This document shows positions 16,657 through 26,202 of a stretch of 64,000 nt of DNA, piece after piece. The position numbers and the translations under genes were made by a program. The notes under the pieces are model-generated. The model ran no database searches and was not told the origin of the DNA. It saw only the letters and a program-made list of their open reading frames with translations. Origin of the DNA: an uncultured Bacteroidales bacterium (GTDB lineage Bacteria; Bacteroidota; Bacteroidia; Bacteroidales; UBA932); the NCBI GenBank assembly GCA_944326245.1, contig CALVDF010000006.1:1-64000 (forward strand), given 5' to 3'. Within the stretch, counting starts at the first letter, position 1. Each line of letters opens with the position of its first letter.

Positions 16657-19014
16657 CTACATGTCGAAGAATGAGTTCTCGTCTCCGGGATTGTCGTCTA
16701 CGGTATCGTTGTCACTGCCGTCGCAGTCCGTGTCGAAATGTACACCGGGAGGTGCTATGAACCTGTCCGAGGATGTTACTCCAAGTGTGCCGTCCCGGAG
16801 GACTTTCTGCATGAACAGTCCCCAAATGGGCAAAGCCGTATTGGCACCCTGTCCCAGGGACATTTTCTCGAAGTGTACCTGACGGTCTTCTGCCCCGACC
16901 CACACTCCTGCCGTAAGGTTTGGTGTATAGCCTATGAACCATCCGTCGGATTTGTCATTGGTGGTACCGGTCTTTCCGGCAATAGGACCTTCAAGTCCGA
17001 ATCTCCAGCGCAGGCGTGCTCCGGAACCTTCATTTACAACTCCTTCCATGAGGTTTACCATCAGATATGCCGTGGCTTCGCTTATGGCTTCCCTCTTGCG
17101 CGGACTGAAAGTCCCCAGGACATTTCCTTCGCTGTCCTCGATGCGGGTCACGAGCATGGGGTCAATATGAACTCCCCTGCTTGGGTAAGTGTTGTAGGCA
17201 CCGACCATCTCCATCAGCGTGATGTCTGCCGGTCCGAGGCATAGGGACGGGTAGGGGGCCAGATATGACGTGATGCCGAGTTTGCGGCACATTTCCACCA
17301 TGGCCGTAGGGCCGAACTGGCGCATGAGGTAGGCGGATATGTTGTTGCTGCTTCGGGTGAGCCCCCATTTGAGGGTGACTTCCTTGCCTATGTATTCAAT
17401 CCTGTCTTCACTTTGCGGTGTCCATGTCGTGTCGGCCAGAACGAATGTCTGCGGGACATTCAGCACTTTGTCGCACGGGTAATAGCCTTCCTGCATTGCC
17501 AGTGTATAGAGAAACGGCTTGATGGTCGAACCTACCTGGCGCTTGCCCTGTCTGGCATTGTCGTATTTGAAATACCGGTAGTCCGGTCCTCCGATATATG
17601 CCTTTATGTGCCCTGTTACCGGTTCCATGGCTATGAACGATGCTCTGAGGAATGACTTGTAGTAGCGGATAGAGTCGTTGGGAGTCATGACGGTATCGAT
17701 GTATCCCGGTTTTTTCCATGAGAAGACCCTCATTTCTGTCTTTTCGTTGAAAGCCCGTTCTATGTCCTTCTGGGATGCTCCTTCGCTGCGCATGTTGCGG
17801 TACCTGTCGCTCCATCTCCGTGCCTGTTCCATGAGGGATTCCGTCATTTTTACAGGTACTCCGTCCGCGAAAGGACGGTTGCGGTTATCGGCCAGGTCTT
17901 CGAAGAATGCAGGTTGCAGGTCTGAACTCAGATGCTGTACGACGGCTTCTTCGGCGTAGCGCTGCATTGTGGAATTTATGGTAGTATATATGGTCAGGCC
18001 GTCCTTGTCAAGGTTGTAAGGAGTGCCGTCTGGTTTGCTGTTCTTGTTGAGCCATCCGTAGAGTGGGTCGTTTTCCCACAGGTCCAGGTCTGCCTTGTAG
18101 TCTTCCGCGAAGTAGTAGTCGTTTCTGTCGGGTTCCGATGCGCTCATGTACTTGCGAAGCATGTCCCGGAAATATGGAGCAAGGCTTGAATTGTGGTCCC
18201 TTTGCTTGTAGTCCAGTACAATTGGCAGTGCCGTCAGGGAGTCTGCAGCTGCCTGGGATATGAATCCGTATTTGCTCATCTGGCTGATGACGTGGTTGCG
18301 GCGTGACAGGGACTTGTCATAGTTGATGACCGGATTGAACCTTGTGGGCTTGTTGACGGCTCCTACCAGTACTGCACTTTCCTCGAGGTTGAGTTCTATG
18401 GGCTCCTTATTGAAAAAGGTATTGGCGGCAGCTTTGATTCCGTAGGCGTTGCTCCCGAAGAAGATGGCGTTCATGTACATTGCCATGATCTCGTCCTTGG
18501 TGTAGTTGCGCTCCAGTTTTACGGCGGTTATCCATTCCTTGAATTTGCTTACCACCAGTCTGAAAGCTGCTTCTCCCGGGAATTTGCCGGTGGCTTCTTC
18601 CCTGGGGAAGAGTGTCTTTGCCAGCTGTTGGGTGATGGTGCTGCCTCCGCCTCCCGAGCGGGCATTGCCCAGAAGTATGGTCTTGACACCTACGCGGGCC
18701 AGACTGCGGAAATCTATCCCGCAGTGCTTGTAGAACCTCACGTCCTCAGTAGCGATGGCTGCCGCCACGATGTACGGTGACAGTTCATTGTAGCCTACGT
18801 GGGTACGGTTTTCGATATGATATGTACCTATGAGTTGCCCGTCCTCCGATATAAGCTCGGTGGCCAGGTATGTCTTGGGATTTTCCAGCTCTTCGAATGA
18901 CGGTATTTCGGCGAAAAGGCCAACACCGGCTATGAACAGGATCAGGATACCGACCGGGATGAAAACCACACACCAGACAGCAATTATCAATTTTCTCTTG
19001 GTCTTGTCTTTCAT
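16657..19014 (-). CDS. mrcA: class A penicillin-binding protein 1A
   Basis: A 785-residue bifunctional glycosyltransferase/transpeptidase. An N-terminal membrane helix (about 8-32) leads to the GT51 domain with the catalytic Glu in ATEDVRFYKH and the motif GGGGSTITQQLAKTLFP. The transpeptidase domain has STIK, SSN and KTGTTND. The C-terminus is short and acidic (DTDCDGSDNDTVDDNPGDE), a low-complexity tail that could bind Ca2+. It heads the run PBP1A-ddl-prmC. Confidence 0.95.
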   Translation of the reverse strand: MKDKTKRKLIIAVWCVVFIPVGILILFIAGVGLFAEIPSFEELENPKTYLATELISEDGQLIGTYHIENRTHVGYNELSPYIVAAAIATEDVRFYKHCGIDFRSLARVGVKTILLGNARSGGGGSTITQQLAKTLFPREEATGKFPGEAAFRLVVSKFKEWITAVKLERNYTKDEIMAMYMNAIFFGSNAYGIKAAANTFFNKEPIELNLEESAVLVGAVNKPTRFNPVINYDKSLSRRNHVISQMSKYGFISQAAADSLTALPIVLDYKQRDHNSSLAPYFRDMLRKYMSASEPDRNDYYFAEDYKADLDLWENDPLYGWLNKNSKPDGTPYNLDKDGLTIYTTINSTMQRYAEEAVVQHLSSDLQPAFFEDLADNRNRPFADGVPVKMTESLMEQARRWSDRYRNMRSEGASQKDIERAFNEKTEMRVFSWKKPGYIDTVMTPNDSIRYYKSFLRASFIAMEPVTGHIKAYIGGPDYRYFKYDNARQGKRQVGSTIKPFLYTLAMQEGYYPCDKVLNVPQTFVLADTTWTPQSEDRIEYIGKEVTLKWGLTRSSNNISAYLMRQFGPTAMVEMCRKLGITSYLAPYPSLCLGPADITLMEMVGAYNTYPSRGVHIDPMLVTRIEDSEGNVLGTFSPRKREAISEATAYLMVNLMEGVVNEGSGARLRWRFGLEGPIAGKTGTTNDKSDGWFIGYTPNLTAGVWVGAEDRQVHFEKMSLGQGANTALPIWGLFMQKVLRDGTLGVTSSDRFIAPPGVHFDTDCDGSDNDTVDDNPGDENSFFDM

Positions 19015-19049
19015 TTTTGTAAAATAAATTCGTGCGAAGTTAGAAAATT

Positions 19050-19082
19050 TTTGGTTTTTCTCTCACTTTATCCTTTACTTTG
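19050..19082 (+). promoter_or_regulatory. candidate promoter for topA
   Basis: TTTG at 19050-19053 and TTACTTTG at 19075-19082 (one mismatch to TAnnTTTG) lie 21 bp apart, close to the usual Bacteroidota spacing. The topA ATG is 20 bp further on. Confidence 0.5.
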
Positions 19083-19101
19083 CAGCTTCATTCAAGCGGA
19101 T

Positions 19102-21435
19102 ATGGTAGAGAACTTAGTAATCGTTGAGTCGCCGGCAAAGGCGAAGACCATAGAAAAAATATTGGGAAAAGACTATACAGTGCGTTCCAGCTTCGGCCAT
19201 ATACGGGACCTGGCAAAGAAAAATCTTGGAATTGACATAGAGCATGGTTTTATCCCCCAGTACGAGATATCTCCTGACAAGAAGAAAGTGGTTGCAGAGC
19301 TGAAGGCTGCATCGGATAAGGCCTCTGTCGTGTGGCTGGCGTCCGATGAAGACCGTGAGGGAGAGGCGATTGCATGGCATCTGCGGGAGACTCTGGAGCT
19401 TGAGCCGTCCAAGACCCGACGCATTGTTTTTCATGAAATTACAAAGGATGCCATACTCCATGCCATCGAAGTTCCCCGCGATGTGGACATGAATCTGGTG
19501 ATGGCTCAGCAGGCCCGCAGGGTTCTGGACCGCATAGTGGGTTTTGAGCTTTCCCCTATACTGTGGAAGAAGATCAAGCCGTCCCTTTCGGCAGGTCGCG
19601 TGCAGTCTGTGGCTCTCAGGCTTGTGGTCGAGCGCGAAAGGGAGATCGCGGATTTCAAGTCCAGGCCGTACTTCAGGGTGGAAGGCGTATTCGTCCCGGA
19701 AAATGAAGGTAAGGCTCGCGTGTCGGGGGTTCTTGACCATCGTTTCGAGACTCGCGGCGAGGCGGAGGAATTTCTGGACAAATGCCGTTCATGCCGTTTT
19801 ACGGTCGGTTCTGTAGAAAAGAAGGAAGTGTCAAAATGTCCGGCACCTCCTTTCACAACATCCTCCCTTCAGCAGGAGGCGGCGCGCAAATGCGGGTTCT
19901 CCGTGAGCCAGACCATGTCCATAGCGCAGCACCTGTACGAATCCGGATTCATCACGTATATGCGAACAGACTCCACGACTCTGTCCAAACTGGCAATAGG
20001 AGCTGCAAAGAACTGGATTACTGAAAATTTCGGAGCAGGATACCACAAGGCACGTCAGTACAAGACAGGAGTAAAGGGGGCTCAGGAGGCGCATGAGGCC
20101 ATCCGCCCTACTTATATCGCCAATACGGATATTCCAGGGACAGCGGCGGAGAAGAAGCTGTACAATCTTATATGGAAACGGACAGTGGCGTCCCAGATGG
20201 CTGATGCCCGCCTGGAAAAGACGGATATCACCATTGTGGGGGACAATATCCCGGAATGTTTTTCCGTCACAGGGTCGACGGTCCTCTTTGACGGATTCCT
20301 GAAAGTGTATATCGAGTCGACTGACGATGAGACATCGGGAGCCGACGAGGAGAAGATCCTGCCTCCCGTAAAGGAAGGGGATGTCATGCTTCGCGACGTC
20401 ATCACGGCATCGGAAAAATATACCGTACATCCGCCCAGGTATTCCGAGGCATCGCTGGTGAAGAAGATGGAGGAACTGGGAATCGGACGTCCGTCCACCT
20501 ATGCTCCCACTATCTCGACCCTGCACCAGAGGGGCTACATCATACGGCAGGACCGCAAAGGGGAGGAGAGGACGGTGACGGTTTTGAGCCTGAAGGGAGA
20601 CAATGTCGTGTCTACCGCCAAGAAGGAGACTTCGGGCTCTGAAAAGGGCCGTCTGTGTCCTGAGGACATAGGAATGCTCGTGACTGATTTTCTGGAGCAG
20701 ACTTTCCCGGCTATCATGGACTACGGTTTTACGGCTAAGGTGGAGACTGCATTTGACAAGATAGCATCGGGCAAGCTGGTGTGGAACAAGACTGTTGCAG
20801 ATTTCTACAAGCCTTTCCACGAGCGGGTGGAAGAGACCATGAAGGAGAGTGCCCCTGCAAGGTCGCGCAGGGTTCTGGGTACTGATCCTGCTACCGGGAA
20901 AACTGTGGTGGCCCGTATGGGACGTTACGGCTCGGTAGTGCAGATAGGCGAGGATGACGATCCTGAGAAACGCATTACGGGACTGGAGAAAGGTCAGCTT
21001 ATCGAGTCCATAACTCTCGAGGATGCCCTGAAGCTGTTTGCGCTGCCCAGGACCTTGGGAGAATACAAGGGTGAGACAGTCACATGCTCCAAGGGAAAGT
21101 ACGGTCCTTATGTCAAGTACGGCAATGCCTACGTGTCCCTCAGGCGGGGACAGGATCCGTATACCATAACTCTGGATGCAGCTGCAAAGCTTATCGAGGA
21201 TCATGAAGCACAGTTGAAGAACAAGGATATAAAGGTATTCCCGGATTCCGGCATTTCTGTGCTGAACGGACGTTTCGGCCCTTACATCAAGCATGCCGGG
21301 GCCAATTACAGAATTCCGAAAGGAACAGATCCTGAATTGCTTACAGAGGAACAGTGCAAGGAGATAATAGCTTCGTCCGGAGAGCGCAAGGCTCCTTCAT
21401 CCAGAAAGAATCCTAACACCAGGAAAAGTAAATGA
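19102..21435 (+). CDS. topA: DNA topoisomerase I
   Basis: A 777-residue type IA topoisomerase that relaxes negative supercoils. The Toprim domain opens the protein (NLVIVESPAKAKTIEKILG; DEDREGEAIAWHL), and the active tyrosine is Y286 in GFITYMRTDST. In place of the C-terminal zinc fingers of the E. coli enzyme there are GRYG/GKYGPYVKYG/GRFGPYIKH repeats, the C-terminal repeats usual in this phylum. I start at 19102 because it gives the standard MVENLVIVES N-terminus; the 17 codons upstream are not family-like. Confidence 0.97.
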   Translation: MVENLVIVESPAKAKTIEKILGKDYTVRSSFGHIRDLAKKNLGIDIEHGFIPQYEISPDKKKVVAELKAASDKASVVWLASDEDREGEAIAWHLRETLELEPSKTRRIVFHEITKDAILHAIEVPRDVDMNLVMAQQARRVLDRIVGFELSPILWKKIKPSLSAGRVQSVALRLVVEREREIADFKSRPYFRVEGVFVPENEGKARVSGVLDHRFETRGEAEEFLDKCRSCRFTVGSVEKKEVSKCPAPPFTTSSLQQEAARKCGFSVSQTMSIAQHLYESGFITYMRTDSTTLSKLAIGAAKNWITENFGAGYHKARQYKTGVKGAQEAHEAIRPTYIANTDIPGTAAEKKLYNLIWKRTVASQMADARLEKTDITIVGDNIPECFSVTGSTVLFDGFLKVYIESTDDETSGADEEKILPPVKEGDVMLRDVITASEKYTVHPPRYSEASLVKKMEELGIGRPSTYAPTISTLHQRGYIIRQDRKGEERTVTVLSLKGDNVVSTAKKETSGSEKGRLCPEDIGMLVTDFLEQTFPAIMDYGFTAKVETAFDKIASGKLVWNKTVADFYKPFHERVEETMKESAPARSRRVLGTDPATGKTVVARMGRYGSVVQIGEDDDPEKRITGLEKGQLIESITLEDALKLFALPRTLGEYKGETVTCSKGKYGPYVKYGNAYVSLRRGQDPYTITLDAAAKLIEDHEAQLKNKDIKVFPDSGISVLNGRFGPYIKHAGANYRIPKGTDPELLTEEQCKEIIASSGERKAPSSRKNPNTRKSK

Positions 21436-21932
21436 TAATTATGAGCAGCAATACCAAATACCAGCTTGACAGAATCGATCAGCGCATTCTGTCTTTCCTC
21501 GTGAAAAATGCGAGAATGCCGTTTCTGGAGATATCCCGTGAATGCGGGGTGTCTGGGGCAGCCATCCATCAAAGAGTCAAAAAAATGGAAAATATGGGAA
21601 TCATAACCGGTTCCCGGCTTCTGGTCATGCCCCAGGCTCTGGGTCTGAACGTCTGTGCATTTGTCGGTGTATCCCTTTCAGAGACCAGCAAATACAATGA
21701 AGTCATCCAGAATCTCAAGAAAATCCCTGAAGTGGTGGAATGTCACTTCGTGACCGGCAAGCATGCCCTTCTGGTCAAGATGTACTGTACGGACCATGAG
21801 CATCTCATGCGTATCCTGGTACATACGATCCAGAATATCCCGTATATATCGAGTACCGATACCATGATCTCCCTTGACCAGGCCATAGAGCGTCAGGTAT
21901 GGGTGGACGATGTCCCTGTCAAGGAGTCTTGA
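21432..21932 (+). CDS. Lrp/AsnC family transcriptional regulator
   Basis: A 166-residue regulator with an N-terminal winged helix (about 10-60; LDRIDQRILSFLVKNARMPFLEISRECGVS type) and a C-terminal ligand-sensing RAM domain (about 75-150). The family senses amino acids such as leucine or alanine. The first ATG overlaps the topA stop as ATGA, so translation is coupled; an ATG three codons later is also possible. Its 3' end overlaps the convergent serine hydrolase gene by 14 bp. The target genes are unknown. Confidence 0.93.
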   Translation: MIIMSSNTKYQLDRIDQRILSFLVKNARMPFLEISRECGVSGAAIHQRVKKMENMGIITGSRLLVMPQALGLNVCAFVGVSLSETSKYNEVIQNLKKIPEVVECHFVTGKHALLVKMYCTDHEHLMRILVHTIQNIPYISSTDTMISLDQAIERQVWVDDVPVKES

Positions 21933-23631
21933 GCCAGGGACCGAAGTTCTCGTTGTAGTTGAAGTCTATCTCGAAGTCGACAGGTCCTTCCGCATCGTCG
22001 GTGTAGTTGTGGAAGAATACGGGGAATGTATGGCCGTCAGATCGCAACCAGAATTCATTGCCTCTGTTGTGGTCCAGCCTGTGTGTCCATCCCAGCGGCC
22101 CTATGGTGAGGTAGAGTTTCCCGTTTTTCATGGTTACCTCCGCGTCTCCGAACGGAGCGGGTTTTGAGTAATGCCCGACCAGGCGGTTCAGGTCAGGGGT
22201 TATGCTGCTGCGCTTTATGATGCATGGAACTGCGCGTCTTCCTGGTTTCTTTTTGTCTGCAAACCATTGTTCAAGACCTTCCGTGCTCCAGTCCCTCAGG
22301 GTATCGCCGGGCAGGTACAGGTCGATGATTCTCCGCATGAGTCCCAGTCTGGCGTATTCTGAAACTTCCGAATTGCACAGTATGGCAAATCCGAGGTCCA
22401 GTTCAGGGACGAACCCGCATACCCCTGTAAATCCCCATGTAGTGCCTGTATGGTATATGACCAGGTACCGCGGATTCTGTTCTACGTACCAGCAATAGGC
22501 GTAGTCGCGTGTGGAGGTACTGTCCTTGCGTACACTGACCGTTCCCGTATGCAGGAATTCCATCTGCTCTCTGGAGATGACCCTTGTCGTGTCGGTATAA
22601 GGGTATGCCCTGAATTCGGCAGTCTGTGTCGGACATTCTTCAGGGAAGTATTCCGAAAGGGCTGTGGAATCGGTGAGGAAGGTACTGCCGTAACTGGAGT
22701 CTTCCGGCCTTACGGTATGTGTTACAGTGCCGTTGTCCAGATGGAATCTGACCCATTTGGCCATGTCTGTGGCCGTAGAGCTTATGCTGCCTGCCGGACC
22801 GATGACATCTACCCAGTGCAGAGCCCTTTCATCTCCGTACAGCGGTGTTACGTATATCGAGCCGTTCCCTCCGTTCTTGCCCCTTGAATATCCGAAATAA
22901 TGGGCCACTGATGCGTTTTTGCCTGCATCCAGATAACCGTCAGCCCCTGTTGCCGAAGACTTCATGCCCAGCGGGACGAATATCCTTTCCCTGATGTTTT
23001 CTTCCCAGCTGCGTCCGGTTACAGCTTCGATTATGCGGGCTGCCACGATGAATGTGATATTGTTGTATGCAAATTTCTCCCTGAAAGGGTATACCGGCTC
23101 TATATACCTGAACATCCTATAGATGTCGTCCCTGTCATATCCCAGGTTGGCTATGTATGTGCCGGCCTGGGCCACCAGTCCTGTCGAGTGGGTCAGCAGG
23201 TCGCGGACCTCCATGACCTGTTCCACACTGTCGTCTGCCCAGTCGAAATCAGGCAGAATATGCTTTACCGTGTCGTCCCACCGCAGCAGGCCATCGTCGA
23301 CAAGTGATGCTATGACGGCAGCGGTAAAGGCTTTGGTCATGGATCCGATGTGGAACAGGGTCGTATCTGTCACGGCCACTTCCTGCCCGTCTCTGGAGAT
23401 GCTGCGGCCTTTTTCCCTTACCCCGAATCCTCCCGAGAATATCACGGTGTCGCCGTGTACCACGGCCAGGGAGAGCCCGGGTATTTTCCATTGCTGCCGT
23501 ACCTGTTCTGCGTAGGATGCGATCTCCTGCGGAATGTTTCTGCCGTTTTCCCGGGCCCCGACTCCTGTAATGGCCATGGCAGTCAGCATAATGGCCGCAG
23601 CCGAGGTCCGGATGAATGAGTGTATTGACAT
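21919..23631 (-). CDS. secreted serine hydrolase, beta-lactamase class C-like
   Basis: A 570-residue exported protein with a signal peptide (about 1-26) and a beta-lactamase/D-alanyl-D-alanine peptidase fold: SMTK with nucleophile S97 and K100, YNN as the second motif, and HTG near residue 400. The C-terminal 110 residues form a small beta domain as in DUF3471-type tails. Such proteins are peptidases or esterases acting on D-amino acid peptides or cell-wall fragments; they are rarely true beta-lactamases. It follows radA by 15 bp, the last gene of the long minus-strand run. A second member of the family is cut at the window end. Confidence 0.85.
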   Translation of the reverse strand: MSIHSFIRTSAAAIMLTAMAITGVGARENGRNIPQEIASYAEQVRQQWKIPGLSLAVVHGDTVIFSGGFGVREKGRSISRDGQEVAVTDTTLFHIGSMTKAFTAAVIASLVDDGLLRWDDTVKHILPDFDWADDSVEQVMEVRDLLTHSTGLVAQAGTYIANLGYDRDDIYRMFRYIEPVYPFREKFAYNNITFIVAARIIEAVTGRSWEENIRERIFVPLGMKSSATGADGYLDAGKNASVAHYFGYSRGKNGGNGSIYVTPLYGDERALHWVDVIGPAGSISSTATDMAKWVRFHLDNGTVTHTVRPEDSSYGSTFLTDSTALSEYFPEECPTQTAEFRAYPYTDTTRVISREQMEFLHTGTVSVRKDSTSTRDYAYCWYVEQNPRYLVIYHTGTTWGFTGVCGFVPELDLGFAILCNSEVSEYARLGLMRRIIDLYLPGDTLRDWSTEGLEQWFADKKKPGRRAVPCIIKRSSITPDLNRLVGHYSKPAPFGDAEVTMKNGKLYLTIGPLGWTHRLDHNRGNEFWLRSDGHTFPVFFHNYTDDAEGPVDFEIDFNYNENFGPWLKTP

Positions 23632-23646
23632 GGTTGGTGGTAAAGG

Positions 23647-25056
23647 TTATTGTCCGCCCTTGAACAGTGTACGGCACAGTGCTCCTATGTCCGGTACTTC
23701 CACTATTCTGATGGAGGATGAGCGGATGGTACGCCGCAGGTCCTCGGACAGATTGTATGGGGAAATGTATATTTCTTTGTAACCCAGACGGGCAGCTTCC
23801 GAAATCCTGGCCTCGATGCGTCCTACAGGACGGATCTCTCCGCTCAGGCCTACTTCGGCAGCGAAGCATGTCCCCGGGTTGACCGGAAGGTCAAATGTAG
23901 AAGAGAGGATTGCCACGACCACCGCCAGGTCGCAGGCCGTGTCATTGACCCGCATTCCGCCGGCTACGTTCAGGAAGACGTCCTTGGCGGAGAGTTTGAA
24001 CCCGGCCCTCTTTTCCAGGACGGCCAGAAGCATGTTGAGTCTGCGCACGTCATATCCCGTAGCCGAGCGCTGTGGCATACCGTAGGCGGCTGTGGAAACA
24101 AGTGCCTGAATCTCTATCAGAAAGGGTCTGGAACCGTCTACCATGCTCCCTACAGCCACGCCGCTCAGGTTTTCCTGATGCATGGGCGTCAGGATCTCGG
24201 AAGGGTTCTCCACTTCCCTCAGGCCTGTTCCGGTCATTTCGAAGATGGCTATCTCTGCTGTCGAGCCGAAGCGGTTCTTTATGCTGCGGAGGATACGGTG
24301 CGAGTGGCGGGTGTCCCCTTCAAACTGCAGGACAACATCCACAATGTGCTCCAGTACTTTCGGGCCTGCTATCGAACCGTCCTTGGTGATATGGCCTATC
24401 AGGATGACGGGGATGCCGCTTTCCTTGGCGAGGCGCAGGAGTGCAGCGGCGCATTCCCTGATCTGGGTGACGGAACTGGCGGCCGAGTCTATGTTTTCAG
24501 AGTATATGGTCTGTATCGAGTCCACTACGAGAAGATCAGGATTGAGCTCTCTGGCATAGCGGATGATGCTGTCTACCTGAGTCTCTCCAAGGATCGTACA
24601 TCCCTCTTCCGTATCGCCTTCTTCCTCGCGGATGAGTCTCATGGCTCTCAGCTTGATCTGGCGGGGAGATTCCTCTCCGGATACGTACAAGGTACGCAGT
24701 CCTTTGCTTCTCAGCGGGATTTGCAGTGCAAGTGTGGATTTGCCTATGCCTGGTTCCCCTCCTAGAAGTATCATGGAGCCTGGAACTATTCCTCCTCCCA
24801 GGATACGTTCTACTTCCTTGTTTCCGATGAGTATCCTGCTGTCCCTTTCCACTGAAATGTCTTTAAGAGGGACAGGCCTGGATTCGGAAAGCCCCACCAG
24901 GGCCCTTGGGTTGGCCGCTGATGAGGATCTGCTGTTGCGGGACAATCCTTCCTTCATGGTATTCCACTCCCCGCATGCGGGGCATCGGCCCATCCATTTG
25001 GAGGTCTCGTTGCCGCATGAAGTGCAGTACCATACTGTCTTGGCTTTGGAAGGCAT
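23647..25056 (-). CDS. radA: DNA repair protein RadA
   Basis: A 469-residue branch-migration ATPase (Sms) involved in recombination. The N-terminal zinc finger uses C11, C14, C25 and C28. The RecA-like core has Walker A GGEPGIGKST (K106), and the RadA-specific KNRFG motif appears as IKNRFGS. The C-terminal domain is Lon-protease-like without proteolytic function. It lies 6 bp before the next lipoprotein stop, so all of this run is tightly packed. Confidence 0.97.
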   Translation of the reverse strand: MPSKAKTVWYCTSCGNETSKWMGRCPACGEWNTMKEGLSRNSRSSSAANPRALVGLSESRPVPLKDISVERDSRILIGNKEVERILGGGIVPGSMILLGGEPGIGKSTLALQIPLRSKGLRTLYVSGEESPRQIKLRAMRLIREEEGDTEEGCTILGETQVDSIIRYARELNPDLLVVDSIQTIYSENIDSAASSVTQIRECAAALLRLAKESGIPVILIGHITKDGSIAGPKVLEHIVDVVLQFEGDTRHSHRILRSIKNRFGSTAEIAIFEMTGTGLREVENPSEILTPMHQENLSGVAVGSMVDGSRPFLIEIQALVSTAAYGMPQRSATGYDVRRLNMLLAVLEKRAGFKLSAKDVFLNVAGGMRVNDTACDLAVVVAILSSTFDLPVNPGTCFAAEVGLSGEIRPVGRIEARISEAARLGYKEIYISPYNLSEDLRRTIRSSSIRIVEVPDIGALCRTLFKGGQ

Positions 25057-25062
25057 GTCGGT

Positions 25063-26160
25063 CTATTCTGAGAACGGAACCAGGCTGACAGTTGCAGAGT
25101 ATTTGAACTGACCGTCTGTGAGCGCGTCTATGAGTTTGATGACAAGCTCCTTGACTGCAGGAAAGTTTTGTTCGTTGATGAGATCCTGGAGGTCATAGCT
25201 GTACAGGATGTCATAGATGTCTTCGTAGTTGAGGGCGGAGACAACGGCTTTGATGGTCTGCACTGTTCCGGAGAGCATTGCCAGATAGGAATTGGTCAGG
25301 TTCTGGTCAACTGTCAGGTCCAGACCGGACTCTGTAACTGCGTAGCTTAGAGGTACCGATATGCTTTGGGGGTTTTCGATCAGGGTAGTAAGTCCCAGCA
25401 TCTGAAGTATCTGGTAGGCATCAGGATCTTCCATGGCGGCTCCGAAAATCTGGTTGACCACTGACTTGCGCAGGTATATGCCGAATATGTTCTGCTCAGG
25501 CTGGACATAGTAGGCCAGGATGTCGGCCATGTCCGGTTCTGTGAGGAATCCTGAACTGGCGATGTAGCCTTCGGAGGTGAATTCGACGTATGATGCTGCA
25601 ATCTGCGGATTCTCTGCGAGCGACTGCATGATCATGGCGTTTACCATATCGACCACGGTTGTCATGGGCAGTATCAGATCGGGGATTATGCCGCTAAGGT
25701 CGAGGACTTCCAGATCTGGATGTGAGAATGATACCGTGGCACCTCCCAGGCTCCATTTCCCTACGATCCCTTCTGCTGTAATCTCCTCTTCGATGTTGAT
25801 GGATGCTATTGTGCCGTCGGCTGTGGTACCCTGGACAGAGATGGTGCGGTCTCCTGAGTTTATGCTTCCGGAGAATGATGCTCCTGCGGCAGCCTTGGTC
25901 CCGTTGGATATGGTTGCAGGGACTGATACCTCTGGCTGGCCTGTGATGAAGTTGGTCAGGGTTACTTCGCAGAGATCCCCGTCAGTAATGCTGATGCTGA
26001 TGCTGGCATTCTCGAAGTCGCTGATGTCTACATTGCGGTTGTTTACTGTTATGACAGTCTTGCTGTCTACAGAGTAGTTGCCTTCGTAGACTTTCATGTC
26101 GGATTTGTTGCAGGACATGAAAAGCAGCACAGAGGCTGCAAAAATCAAGTACTTTTTCAT
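25063..26160 (-). CDS. Bacteroidales lipoprotein of unknown function (copy A)
   Basis: A 365-residue lipoprotein with lipobox FMSC (C17). The mature part starts with a beta-rich domain built around Y-G-Y-VDSKTVITVNN, then a second half with alternating strands and helices. I recall a similar Bacteroidales-only domain (DUF4925-like) but cannot confirm it. It is a clear paralogue of the next upstream gene: both share the order beta domain, GRW/GKWSLGGATVSFS-like strand, VDMVNAMI/VNAYI helix, EF-S-GYI, YY or YW strand, YLRKSV/YLRRTI, and a C-terminal LTVD/LTVTLD strand. Role unknown. Confidence 0.75.
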   Translation of the reverse strand: MKKYLIFAASVLLFMSCNKSDMKVYEGNYSVDSKTVITVNNRNVDISDFENASISISITDGDLCEVTLTNFITGQPEVSVPATISNGTKAAAGASFSGSINSGDRTISVQGTTADGTIASINIEEEITAEGIVGKWSLGGATVSFSHPDLEVLDLSGIIPDLILPMTTVVDMVNAMIMQSLAENPQIAASYVEFTSEGYIASSGFLTEPDMADILAYYVQPEQNIFGIYLRKSVVNQIFGAAMEDPDAYQILQMLGLTTLIENPQSISVPLSYAVTESGLDLTVDQNLTNSYLAMLSGTVQTIKAVVSALNYEDIYDILYSYDLQDLINEQNFPAVKELVIKLIDALTDGQFKYSATVSLVPFSE

Positions 26161-26202
26161 GATTCTATAGGATTTGAAATGTTTGTATGCATTGTCTGTT
26201 TT

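Noticed and set aside
19831..21294. 487-codon frame antisense to topA
   Set aside because: Shadow of the topA coding frame; topA has full motif support.
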